Position numbers and translations under genes: made by a program
The notes under the pieces: generated by a model
What the model saw: only the letters and a program-made list of their open reading frames with translations
What the model was told of the DNA's origin: nothing
Database searches by the model: none
Source of the DNA: Candidatus Peribacteraceae bacterium
GTDB lineage: Bacteria > Patescibacteriota > Gracilibacteria > Peribacterales > Peribacteraceae
DNA length: 9,717 nucleotides
Direction of reading: 5' to 3'
Assembly (NCBI GenBank): GCA_018062585.1
Contig: JAGORY010000044.1
Span: 1 to 9,717, forward strand
Shown here: positions 1 through 6,200 of the stretch, piece after piece
Layout of the letters: each line of letters begins with the position of its first letter
How positions within the stretch are numbered: the stretch's first letter is position 1

Positions 1-581
1 TCGAGGGTCACATCACAGGAATCACGAAAGGAAAATGGAGTCTCACCTTCCGCTAGACCTTCATTCACACCATCCTCGAAAATCTTGATGAAACTATCCG
101 TGCCACGAGGCATCTCGGCGGAAGCAAAAAATTCTCCGGGGAATAGGACCTGGAGCGTCGATGGAGCACCGAGGTTGATGGCCGCATCACGCGCATCTTT
201 TTCATCGTCAGCTGCTCGAGACGTGTACTTGTAGCCGAAGTATTTCTTTCCTGCCGTAAGCGCCTGACAAAGCTGCGCACCGTGCGAGATAGTAGGACTG
301 TCGGGCGTCACAATAAAATCCATGGAATTCATCTCCTCTTCTTCCCGAAGTACTTCCCGTACCTCATCCGCATCGAACGAAACATGTCGCACTGTCACAC
401 CACGCTTTTGCCCGAGCGTCACGAGCTGCCCCGCAAGGCTCTCGGTACCCGAGTCGCCGAAGGGGAGAGGAATATCGTCTTCGGGCGTCGTTGCCCAATG
501 AACGAGGGAGGCCGTCAGTGCGCTCACAACCGTGAGGGTCAAGACAGAGTAGAGCCGGCGGAGAAAGATTTTTTTGTTCAT
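1..581 (-). CDS. Membrane-anchored extracellular protein, 3' end cut off by window edge (paralogue of the next gene)
   Basis: The reading frame is open from an ATG at 581 to the left edge, giving 193 complete codons and no stop, so the C-terminus lies outside the window. Residues 1-10 are basic (MNKKIFLRRL) and about 11-28 are hydrophobic, fitting an N-terminal signal anchor with the rest outside the cell. An IPLPF stretch follows at 37-41, then an acidic helix-like segment (about 70-83), a P-D-S-P-T-I motif (93-98), YFGYKY (114-119) and FPGEFFASA (147-155). All of these have counterparts in the protein at 586-1659, so the two are paralogues. The ATG lies 4 bases after the upstream stop codon (TAA GACA ATG), so the gene is the third of an operon. 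No Shine-Dalgarno is seen. The function is unknown. The plus-strand frame over the same DNA is a shadow, because the paralogy and operon spacing are on this strand. Confidence 0.85.
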   Translation of the reverse strand, partial: MNKKIFLRRLYSVLTLTVVSALTASLVHWATTPEDDIPLPFGDSGTESLAGQLVTLGQKRGVTVRHVSFDADEVREVLREEEEMNSMDFIVTPDSPTISHGAQLCQALTAGKKYFGYKYTSRAADDEKDARDAAINLGAPSTLQVLFPGEFFASAEMPRGTDSFIKIFEDGVNEGLAEGETPFSFRDSCDVTL

Positions 582-585
582 TGTC

Positions 586-1659
586 TTATGGGGCAAGAAT
601 ATCAAGTTCAGTAAGAATGATGCCAACGTCCGTGTTATCAGTGTCGCCGTCTTGGTCCATGTCGTACTGATTGACGGTGCTATACGGCTGATCAGGTGCC
701 TCGGCGACATTGAGCGTGAGCATGAGCGCTTCGTTGTCGCTGACGACATCGTTGTTGTTCGTATCGGCAAGCTCCTTCACGTAGGCATTGAAAGACGTGC
801 ACACAATCGGCGTACCGCTGCAACGGGAGCCACTCTCATCAACGCCGGGATCGAGAGGAACGTCCGTCTGCGTGGCGCCGGTTGCAGTGCTGCCCGATCC
901 GAAGGGGATAGGCAGACCGTGGGTGCATTGGTTCGTACATTCGTCCGAGTTCTCCGTATTGCGGTCGTCACATTCTTCAGATCCAGTGACGACTCCGTCA
1001 CCACAGACCATGAGCGAACGGGGGTTTATGTCGATGCCGTTCGGTTCATTCGCGATGATGACATAGAGAGAACCGGCGGGGTCAATGCGCACGCCTCCCG
1101 TCGCGTTATCGGTGGGCCGGAAGACCACGTCATTCTGGGCCTCGAAGGTTGCCAAAGCGTTGCCATGCGATGCATCAGATGCACGTGCTTTAGCGGACGC
1201 GAAAAACTGGCCCGGAAAACGGTCCTTGAAACGCGTCGCGACGATGTCACGGCGCTCAAACGTGGCCGCGGCATCGGAGTATCGGTAGCCGTAGTAATCG
1301 ACGTCGTGACTGAACGTACCGGCAAGCGACATCACGAGATCGATCGGCGATGCCGTGATCGTCGGGTCGTTGGGGATATGGACGAGGTAGATATTATCGG
1401 GCATGAGCGTCTCTTCCACTTCGCCGTCCTTGAATGTGACCTCGTAGACGTCAATGTTGTTACGCTTTGAGAAGAACGTCACCTTTCCCTGCAGAACGCT
1501 ATCGTTCTGAATAAACGGAACGGGAATGCCGTTTTGTACGTACGACGGCGTGTTACCCATGCCGAAAACCAAAAAAGCGGCCACCACAGCGGTGAATCCT
1601 GACGCTCGCAGGAGCGCCTTCTTCGTAAGCCACGATGCAGGCTGTGGCAATGAAATCAT
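586..1659 (-). CDS. Membrane-anchored extracellular protein with Cys-rich repeat and EF-hand/dockerin-like C-terminus
   Basis: 357 residues. A basic N-terminus (K13, K14, R18) and a hydrophobic segment at about 20-35 suggest a signal anchor. IPVPF (45-49) opens an extracellular module shared with the proteins at 1-581 and 2270-3385, with P-N-D-P-T-I (96-101), YYGYRYS (122-128) and FPGQFFASA (148-156). Residues 219-245 form a DUF4215/myxococcal-type disulfide repeat: CGDG...EECDD...DECTNQC, cysteines 219, 230, 241 and 245. After a Gly/Ser/Thr/Asp-rich linker with two more cysteines (280, 287) come two calcium-loop motifs: D299-x-N-x-N...E310 and D333MDQDGDTDNTD344. The pair resembles a type I dockerin. 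Dockerins bind cohesins, but no cohesin is encoded here, so simple calcium-stabilised folding is equally possible. The ATG is 9 bases after the upstream stop, so the gene is the middle one of the operon. A long plus-strand frame over it is a shadow. Confidence 0.9.
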   Translation of the reverse strand: MISLPQPASWLTKKALLRASGFTAVVAAFLVFGMGNTPSYVQNGIPVPFIQNDSVLQGKVTFFSKRNNIDVYEVTFKDGEVEETLMPDNIYLVHIPNDPTITASPIDLVMSLAGTFSHDVDYYGYRYSDAAATFERRDIVATRFKDRFPGQFFASAKARASDASHGNALATFEAQNDVVFRPTDNATGGVRIDPAGSLYVIIANEPNGIDINPRSLMVCGDGVVTGSEECDDRNTENSDECTNQCTHGLPIPFGSGSTATGATQTDVPLDPGVDESGSRCSGTPIVCTSFNAYVKELADTNNNDVVSDNEALMLTLNVAEAPDQPYSTVNQYDMDQDGDTDNTDVGIILTELDILAP

Positions 1660-1668
1660 AGAGTGGAT

Positions 1669-2208
1669 TTAGGAGACAAGAGCCATGCGACGCGCACGGA
1701 TCTGTGCATACAGAAACGTACTCACTCCGGCGAGGAGCATCGTCGCGAAGGCGAGCATGCTTTCGGGACCGGTAGCCGTGACACGCGGAGCTCCGCTGTG
1801 GAGCACGTTGCCGTTACTATCAGTGATCGTGCTGTCGCCACCGATAATGATGGTGGGACCGCCCGTGGACCTCTCGTTATCGATGCGTTCCTGACGACGC
1901 TCGTACGTTGCATTCTGATCAAAGAGATCCAATGGTTGCGCCGAGGTATCCGGAACGTACGTGTCGACCGGTTCGGCATCGACGGGCTGGAGTTGTGAGT
2001 GTTCTGCGGCACGGCGCTCTGCGGCGCGCTGCTGCTGCTGCTCGATGACCTGTTCGCCTTCGCGCTGGGTCGGTGGAGCCGGCTGCAGTGTCAGGCTCTG
2101 ACTACCGAACACCTGTTCAGGCGAGAGGTACGCAAGGGCACTCACGGGAGCGAGTGCGGTAGCGATGCCAAGAACGGCAAGCGCGACGGAGAGGATATTT
2201 TTGTTCAT
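1669..2208 (-). CDS. Small secreted protein with C-terminal TGPE-membrane-basic anchor
   Basis: 179 residues. A cleavable signal peptide is likely: Lys3, hydrophobic 5-20, and an ALA site at 24-26 before YLSP. The mature part is low in complexity: a Pro/Gln-rich stretch, a Gln/Ala/Arg/Glu-rich helix or coiled-coil candidate (about 49-72, with QQQQ and RAAERRAAE), an Asp/Pro-rich stretch and a second Arg/Glu-rich helix (102-113). A short segment, PTIIIGG with DSTITDSNGN (118-134), looks beta-forming. The C-terminus is three-part: TGPE (146-149), hydrophobic 150-168, then RARR (171-174). This resembles a cell-wall or exosortase-type sorting signal but lacks the LP of LPXTG, so a plain membrane anchor is also possible. 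It is the first gene of an operon, with a strong promoter 24 bases upstream, and may be the structural partner of the two anchored proteins that follow. The ATG at 2208 is supported by the signal peptide. Confidence 0.88.
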   Translation of the reverse strand: MNKNILSVALAVLGIATALAPVSALAYLSPEQVFGSQSLTLQPAPPTQREGEQVIEQQQQRAAERRAAEHSQLQPVDAEPVDTYVPDTSAQPLDLFDQNATYERRQERIDNERSTGGPTIIIGGDSTITDSNGNVLHSGAPRVTATGPESMLAFATMLLAGVSTFLYAQIRARRMALVS

Positions 2209-2231
2209 AAGTGTGGTGTGTATTTCTGAAC

Positions 2232-2260
2232 ATTATACCGTTTTTCGTATTTTTTCACAA
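2232..2260 (-). promoter_or_regulatory. Sigma70-type promoter of the three-gene surface-protein operon
   Basis: Reading leftwards, TTGTGA (2260-2255) is separated by exactly 17 bases from a perfect TATAAT (2237-2232). Transcription would begin near 2225, giving a leader of about 17 bases before the ATG at 2208. The leader is A/C-rich (ACACACCACACTT just before ATG) and has no Shine-Dalgarno. The promoter sits inside the 61-base gap after the upstream gene's stop, and no terminator is visible in that gap, so readthrough from the 2270-3385 gene may add to expression. Confidence 0.8.
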
Positions 2261-2269
2261 GCTTCTTCC

Positions 2270-3385
2270 CTATGGGCGCGTCGGCATGCTTGGAATTGGG
2301 AACTCAGGAGCATCGACGCCTTTGGCGGAATCCGTCTGAGGGCTACCGTCTGGCGACTGCAGGAGGCTCCACTTGTAGTCCCAGTCCGGGCGGCCGAATG
2401 TTTCACGGTTGCGGGGATCGGTTTCGCCGCTGTCTACCTGACAGTTCTGGTTCATATCTTCCCCGAAGACAGGACTCGAGATCTGTGGCATGCACTGGCG
2501 CTCGCCCACGGAATCTCGGAAACACACCACTTCGCGAGGCTCGGGGCAGCCGTTACCGGAGCCATTGCCATCGCAGAGTCCGTCGCGGTCGGTGTCACTC
2601 ACGAGTGCACTTGTTTCGGTCACTTCGATCTCGCCGTTCATATTCTTATCTTCGCAGCGGTCGCTGAGGCCATCCTTGTCCGTATCGCCCTGCAGCGGAT
2701 TCGTCTTCGTTTCATAGATTTCGACACCATCAATGATGCCGTCTCCGTCCGTATCCGGATTATTGGGATCGGTGCGCTCTTCGTGTTCACGCGCGTTGTT
2801 TACATGATCACCGTCGTTATCGACCGCGATAGAGAGGATGACAGAACTCATGACATAGCACGTCTGTCCTCCATGAAAAATTTCGGCGATGGATGCCAGT
2901 TCTTCCGGCGCTTTCGCAGTCGTAGCAGTGAGGATGTCTTGGAGATTATTGTCGGCCGGAACCGGTCGCGCTACTTGCACCTTTCGTTCGCCAAGCGAGT
3001 AGAAATACTGGCCGTCATACATCTGTTTTCCGATGTATCCCTTCGCCTTATTTGCTACTTCGTTGCCGCTGAAACAGTAGCCCCAGTAACGCTCTTCGTC
3101 CGCTTCGGGCCCACCCAAGAATGTGATCCTAGGAATGCGCGTCCCCTGCGGCACGGTGAAAATAACGTGCGTGTCCGCGGGAGCAGAAAATCCGTTGATG
3201 GCGCGATCTGCTTCGTAGCGTTGTGTTGGAACCACCCCTCGTTCCATTGGTGGCGTGAGTCTGCCTGCGAGAGGCACGGCTCCCTTGTTGCGGAGGAGTG
3301 CCGCACCGGCCACGATGACAGCACACCCGAGGAGGGTGAGTGTCGCGTACTTCAACGTCTGGACGATGTAGGGATTTGGACGCAT
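2270..3385 (-). CDS. Membrane-anchored extracellular protein with thrombospondin type 3-like calcium-binding repeats
   Basis: 371 residues from the ATG at 3385. A longer frame reaches 3721 but would run back through dnaJ and lose the TATAAT placed for this ATG, so the shorter start is chosen. A hydrophobic anchor spans about 13-31. Residues 73-130 carry a diverged copy of the module seen in the two anchored proteins to the left: RYWGYCF (99-105) and YDGQYF (123-128). From 189 on, about six acidic loops follow: DNDGD (189-193), DTDGDG (211-216), DTDKDG (234-239), DKNMNG (246-251), DTDRDG (264-269) and DMNQN (310-314). These are of the thrombospondin type 3 kind that bind calcium and form an extended stalk. 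Cysteines 244, 271, 280, 288, 298 and 315 may form disulfides between loops. The tail is Pro-rich with no membrane segment. The gene diverges from dnaJ. Exact role unknown; likely cell-surface or adhesion. Confidence 0.9.
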   Translation of the reverse strand: MRPNPYIVQTLKYATLTLLGCAVIVAGAALLRNKGAVPLAGRLTPPMERGVVPTQRYEADRAINGFSAPADTHVIFTVPQGTRIPRITFLGGPEADEERYWGYCFSGNEVANKAKGYIGKQMYDGQYFYSLGERKVQVARPVPADNNLQDILTATTAKAPEELASIAEIFHGGQTCYVMSSVILSIAVDNDGDHVNNAREHEERTDPNNPDTDGDGIIDGVEIYETKTNPLQGDTDKDGLSDRCEDKNMNGEIEVTETSALVSDTDRDGLCDGNGSGNGCPEPREVVCFRDSVGERQCMPQISSPVFGEDMNQNCQVDSGETDPRNRETFGRPDWDYKWSLLQSPDGSPQTDSAKGVDAPEFPIPSMPTRP

Positions 3386-3391
3386 CGGAAT

Positions 3392-3397
3392 ATTATA
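3392..3397 (-). promoter_or_regulatory. -10 element positioned for a leaderless transcript
   Basis: A perfect TATAAT on the minus strand (3397-3392) is followed by six bases (ATTCCG) and then the ATG at 3385. With standard spacing, +1 is the A of the start codon. The -35 region (about 3415-3420, TTTTCG) is a poor match. Confidence 0.65.
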
Positions 3398-3407
3398 CCT
3401 TAAAATA

Positions 3408-3423
3408 CACTTTCCGAAAAGTG
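3408..3423. promoter_or_regulatory. Inverted repeat between divergent promoters (possible operator)
   Basis: CACTTT (3408-3413) and AAAGTG (3418-3423) form a perfect 6-bp dyad around CCGA. It overlaps the -35 region of the leftward gene and abuts the -10 of dnaJ, so a bound protein could affect both. It is not a CIRCE (HrcA) site, whose half-sites are TTAGCACTC and GAGTGCTAA. A short dyad can arise by chance. Confidence 0.35.
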
Positions 3424-3430
3424 CTACAAT
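3422..3430 (+). promoter_or_regulatory. Extended -10 promoter of dnaJ
   Basis: TGCTACAAT (3422-3430) matches the extended -10 consensus TGnTATAAT at all but one position. This fits the absence of a good -35. Transcription would start near 3437, leaving only about 9 leader bases before the ATG at 3446. Confidence 0.6.
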
Positions 3431-3445
3431 CGCCGCCTGAACCAC

Positions 3446-4537
3446 ATGGCCAAAGACTACTACGCAATCCTCGGCGTCCAAAAATCCGCAACTGAAGCGG
3501 AGATCAAACAGGCGTACCGGAAATTGAGTAAAGAACTGCACCCTGACAAACATAAGGGTGACAAAGGCAAAGAAGCAAAATTCAAGGAAGTAAACGAAGC
3601 GTACGAAGTGCTGTCCGATACGACGAAACGCGGAAACTATGACCGTTTTGGCAATGCCGATTTCAACGGTTTTGGCGGCGGGGGAGGTGGAGGCGGGGGT
3701 GGATTTGGGGGCTATCAGCAAGGCTTCGAAGGCATGAATTTCAACGGAGACCTGAACGATCTGTTCAGCAGTTTTTTTAGCGGGGCTTCAGGCGGAGGAC
3801 GGCGCCCCGATACACGAGGCAGGAACGTCGAAGTAGAGATTTCCATTCCGCTGTCCGATGCGGTGAAGGGGGCGGAGCGGACAATCACATTCACGACGCA
3901 GATCACATGTGATGAATGCGCGGGGGGCGGCAGTGCACCCGGAGCGAAGACTGTCACGTGCACTGAATGCAGCGGCGCCGGCAGTGTGCAACGCACCGCA
4001 AAATCTCTCTTCGGTGCCATCCGTCAGAGTGTCGTGTGTCCCACGTGCAGCGGTAGCGGAAAGGTTCCAGAAAAACCGTGTAAAAAGTGTAGCGGCGACG
4101 GTCGCGTGAGCGGAAAAAAGACGGTGAACGTCAGGATTCCGGCAGGCATCGATGATGGCCAGACCATGCGCCTCACCGGCGAAGGAGAAGCAGGCAAGCA
4201 AGGGGTCCAGAGCGGTGATCTTTTGGTCCACGTGAGAGTAGAGCAGGATGCGCGGTTCGAGCGTCAGGGCGACGACATTCGTTCGACGTTGCCACTATCT
4301 GTCATTGACGCGGTGCTCGGCACGGAGGCGAACATCGAGACGGTGCAGGGCGTGACGAAAGTATCCATCCCCGCCGGTACGCAACCAGGCCAAGTGCTCC
4401 GGCTCAAAGGAAAAGGCATGCCCGTCCTGAATACGAACCGCCATGGCGATCACTACGTGACGGTCGATATTCTCGTGCCCACCAAGCTTAGCCGTGATGA
4501 GAAGAGGTTATACGAGGAACTGAAAAAAGTTCTCTAG
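3446..4537 (+). CDS. dnaJ: Chaperone DnaJ (Hsp40, type I)
   Basis: 363 residues, close to the usual 370-380. DnaJ delivers unfolded clients to DnaK and stimulates its ATPase. The J domain is at 1-70 with the essential HPD at 32-34. A Gly/Phe-rich linker follows (about 72-120), with a run of nine glycines and GFGG repeats. Four zinc-binding CxxCxGxG repeats start at C154, C171, C197 and C211, all complete. The C-terminal substrate-binding domains contain RIPAGIDDGQTMRL and SIPAGTQPGQVLRLKGKGMP. The start MAKDYYAILGV is the standard DnaJ start. dnaK, grpE and hrcA are not adjacent and no CIRCE element is seen, so it appears uncoupled from the classical heat-shock operon. It diverges from a surface-protein gene and converges on the RhuM gene, sharing stop-codon bases with it. 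Cytoplasmic. Confidence 0.97.
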   Translation: MAKDYYAILGVQKSATEAEIKQAYRKLSKELHPDKHKGDKGKEAKFKEVNEAYEVLSDTTKRGNYDRFGNADFNGFGGGGGGGGGGFGGYQQGFEGMNFNGDLNDLFSSFFSGASGGGRRPDTRGRNVEVEISIPLSDAVKGAERTITFTTQITCDECAGGGSAPGAKTVTCTECSGAGSVQRTAKSLFGAIRQSVVCPTCSGSGKVPEKPCKKCSGDGRVSGKKTVNVRIPAGIDDGQTMRLTGEGEAGKQGVQSGDLLVHVRVEQDARFERQGDDIRSTLPLSVIDAVLGTEANIETVQGVTKVSIPAGTQPGQVLRLKGKGMPVLNTNRHGDHYVTVDILVPTKLSRDEKRLYEELKKVL

Positions 4538-5568
4538 CTTCCGTGCACAAAATTTGTAATGAGTTTTACGAGCAAACTTTTCTGTTCCGGCTTACTCTCA
4601 GCGATCAGCAGTACAAGTGCTACGAGTGCTGAATCCGTAAACTTTCTCTCCCCGTCCCGCGCGGTCACGTGTTCCGTACGTGTGAGGTAGACGATGAAAA
4701 GAAAGGCGGCGATCCGCTTATTGCCATCGACAAACGGATGATCTTTCGTGAGTGAGTAGAGAAGATGCGCGGCATTTTCTGCGACGGATAGAGATGTCTC
4801 TTTGGTATCCACCGTCTGCTTCAGAGCGCCAAGAATGCGCTTGAGGCCGTCACCCTCCTCGGTACCGAAGAGATCACTTGCCTGTCGTTGGCGGACAAGA
4901 TTTTTCTTAAGAGCGGCTACAAGCTGCAGTGCTTCCGCATGGGTCAGTACGTACCGAGAGCGCCCTGAAGATTTCGGTATGTCGAGCGCTTGCCTGTCAT
5001 ACTGGTCGAGTAGCGTCCACGTTTCCGTGTACTCGGTAATGACTTTCAGAAGCCCCTGTGCTTCGTCTCCCCGCAAACTTCGTGCTTTCATTGCCTGACG
5101 AATGAGGCCAACTGCGGTCTTGAGCTCCTGAAGTTTCGCGGCCTCCAAACGACGTTCGTTAAGCGTAAATCCGTTCATGAGATGCTGTCGCAGGACGTGA
5201 GTCGCCCACACGCGAAATTGGGTAGCCTGCTTGCTGTTCACGCGGTAACCGACACTCAGAACCATATCCAAATTAAAATATTCTACGTTTCTCCGCACGA
5301 TACGTTTTCCTTCTTTCGCAACTGTTTCCATTGTGGAAACAGTTCCTTTTGGCTTTAGCTCGCCATCTTTGAAGATATTCTTCACGTGCTTGGAGATGGC
5401 GGACTTCTGGACCGAGAAGAGCCGAGCGATCTCCGTCTGGGAAAGCCAGATCGATTCTTCCCGCAGCTTCACAGGCAACGTCAATCCTCCGTCGGCACTC
5501 TGATAGACGAGAAGATCAGCCGAAGAAACAGCATCGTCTTTTTTGGACATGCGCCCATCATACTGCAT
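4534..5568 (-). CDS. rhuM: RhuM-family protein with Fic/Doc domain
   Basis: 344 residues. The N-terminal half matches the RhuM family: a winged-helix-like segment IWLSQTEIARLFSVQKSAIS (40-59), then HVKNIF..GEL (61-71), EYFNLDMVLSVGYRVNSK (96-113), and QFRVWATHVLRQHL (117-130). The C-terminal half holds a Fic/Doc motif, HPFVDGNKR (277-285), with the catalytic His277, acidic Asp281 and phosphate-binding Gly-Asn-Lys-Arg, after ENAAHLLYSL (264-273). Fic proteins transfer AMP or phosphate to target proteins. RhuM was named from Salmonella pathogenicity island 3, but its target is not known to me. No Fic inhibitory helix or antitoxin gene is recognisable. The ATG at 5568 overlaps jag's stop by one base (TAATG), which favours this start; Met7 at 5550 is the alternative. 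Cytoplasmic. It could be a toxin, a defence gene or a DNA-binding regulator. Confidence 0.9.
   Translation of the reverse strand: MQYDGRMSKKDDAVSSADLLVYQSADGGLTLPVKLREESIWLSQTEIARLFSVQKSAISKHVKNIFKDGELKPKGTVSTMETVAKEGKRIVRRNVEYFNLDMVLSVGYRVNSKQATQFRVWATHVLRQHLMNGFTLNERRLEAAKLQELKTAVGLIRQAMKARSLRGDEAQGLLKVITEYTETWTLLDQYDRQALDIPKSSGRSRYVLTHAEALQLVAALKKNLVRQRQASDLFGTEEGDGLKRILGALKQTVDTKETSLSVAENAAHLLYSLTKDHPFVDGNKRIAAFLFIVYLTRTEHVTARDGERKFTDSALVALVLLIAESKPEQKSLLVKLITNFVHGS
5320..5344. repeat. Perfect 11-bp inverted repeat inside the RhuM gene
   Basis: AACTGTTTCCA (5320-5330) and its exact complement TGGAAACAGTT (5334-5344) are separated by TTG. In mRNA this is an 11-bp hairpin with a three-base loop over codons for V-S-T-M-E-T-V (residues 77-83). 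It has no U tract, so it is not an intrinsic terminator. Confidence 0.7.
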
Positions 5569-6122
5569 TACACGTCTAAGTTCTCCAGTCCGTCGTCGTT
5601 TGCCATGACCGGCGAGAGCTCTTCGCTGACCTCGTTGGAATCGGGTTCTGTTGCCGCCTTGCCGCTCTTCAAGCGAATCACAACCTGACGGTAGTCACCT
5701 TCACCCATGCTTTCCGTCGCAAGATCAGAGAGAGTTGGTGTTGCGGCAATGTGCATGTGCACAACCCGACGAAAGTACGGACTCATGGGAGGTAACGTGA
5801 CGCGAGCACCAGTACGACGGACGAAGTCTGCTTTTGCTTCAGCGATCTTTCGAACCTTGTCTTCCTGCATCGTGCGGTATCCATCGACATCGACAACGAT
5901 GAAAGGAGCGCGCTCGAGGTTCTTCGCGGTGCGGATCATGGACTTCACGAGGTGCTGGACCGCATTCAGAGTCTCGCCATGCCACCCGATGAGGCGACTC
6001 GCCTGATCAGTCATCACTTCCACACGCGTCATCTCACCGTCCTGCTTCACCGTGATCTCGGTGAAAGGAATACCGAGGAGTTTCAGCAGCGTTCCAGTGG
6101 TGTCGATAATGAGATCGTTCAT
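5568..6122 (-). CDS. jag: Jag/KhpB RNA-binding protein (KH and R3H domains)
   Basis: 184 residues, similar to the core of the Jag/KhpB/EloR family. These proteins bind RNA and in Gram-positives help control cell elongation and division, often with KhpA. The KH domain covers about 35-85 with the GxxG loop in RLIGWHGETLNA (43-54). The R3H domain covers about 85-150, with YRTMQ, then PYFRRVVHMHIA (around 113-124; the Arg and His that name the fold) and GEGDYRQVVIR. A 30-residue acidic tail follows. Jag usually sits beside yidC, rnpA and rpmH; here none is visible and it follows an exosortase gene after 78 bases. The Jag-N domain of some relatives is replaced by a short N-terminal segment. The leader just before the ATG is almost pure pyrimidine (CTTCCCCTTCCCCGCCTTCC) and has no Shine-Dalgarno. 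Confidence 0.93.
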   Translation of the reverse strand: MNDLIIDTTGTLLKLLGIPFTEITVKQDGEMTRVEVMTDQASRLIGWHGETLNAVQHLVKSMIRTAKNLERAPFIVVDVDGYRTMQEDKVRKIAEAKADFVRRTGARVTLPPMSPYFRRVVHMHIAATPTLSDLATESMGEGDYRQVVIRLKSGKAATEPDSNEVSEELSPVMANDDGLENLDV

Positions 6123-6200
6123 GAGAGAGAGGATAGCGAGGAAGGCGGGGAAGGGGAAGGGAGCGTAGCGCCCTCATCAAGAAGGCCAATACGAAGCGGC

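Noticed and set aside
574..1470. 298-codon open frame on the plus strand
   Set aside because: It is antisense to the Cys-rich/EF-hand protein gene, which has clear motifs and operon spacing; the plus-strand product is compositionally odd and matches nothing I know.
2209..2269. Terminator after the thrombospondin-3 repeat protein
   Set aside because: The gap holds a promoter but no GC-rich stem followed by a U tract.
2285..2320. APEFPIP near the C-terminus of the thrombospondin-3 repeat protein as a PEF sorting signal
   Set aside because: No membrane segment or basic tail follows; the protein ends 10 residues later. The resemblance is probably chance.
3320..3330. Possible lipobox (LLGC, residues 18-21) in the thrombospondin-3 repeat protein
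   Set aside because: The hydrophobic segment continues for ten residues after the cysteine, which fits a signal anchor and not a lipoprotein.
2165..3403. 412-codon open frame on the plus strand
   Set aside because: It is antisense to a gene with repeated DxDxDG calcium loops, a membrane anchor and a good -10. Its own product shows no recognisable domain or signal; the strand is open because of codon bias.
3386..3721. 112-residue N-terminal extension of the thrombospondin-3 repeat protein
   Set aside because: It would overlap dnaJ on the other strand, and the anchor segment and the TATAAT both fit the start at 3385.
4534..6122. jag-RhuM as a toxin-antitoxin pair
   Set aside because: jag is a conserved housekeeping RNA-binding protein, no Phd-like antitoxin is present, and RhuM proteins are not established toxins; adjacency alone is not enough.
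6158..6174. Hairpin between the exosortase and jag genes as a terminator
   Set aside because: The stem is only 4 plus 2 bp with a mismatch and no U tract follows, so transcription may continue into jag.
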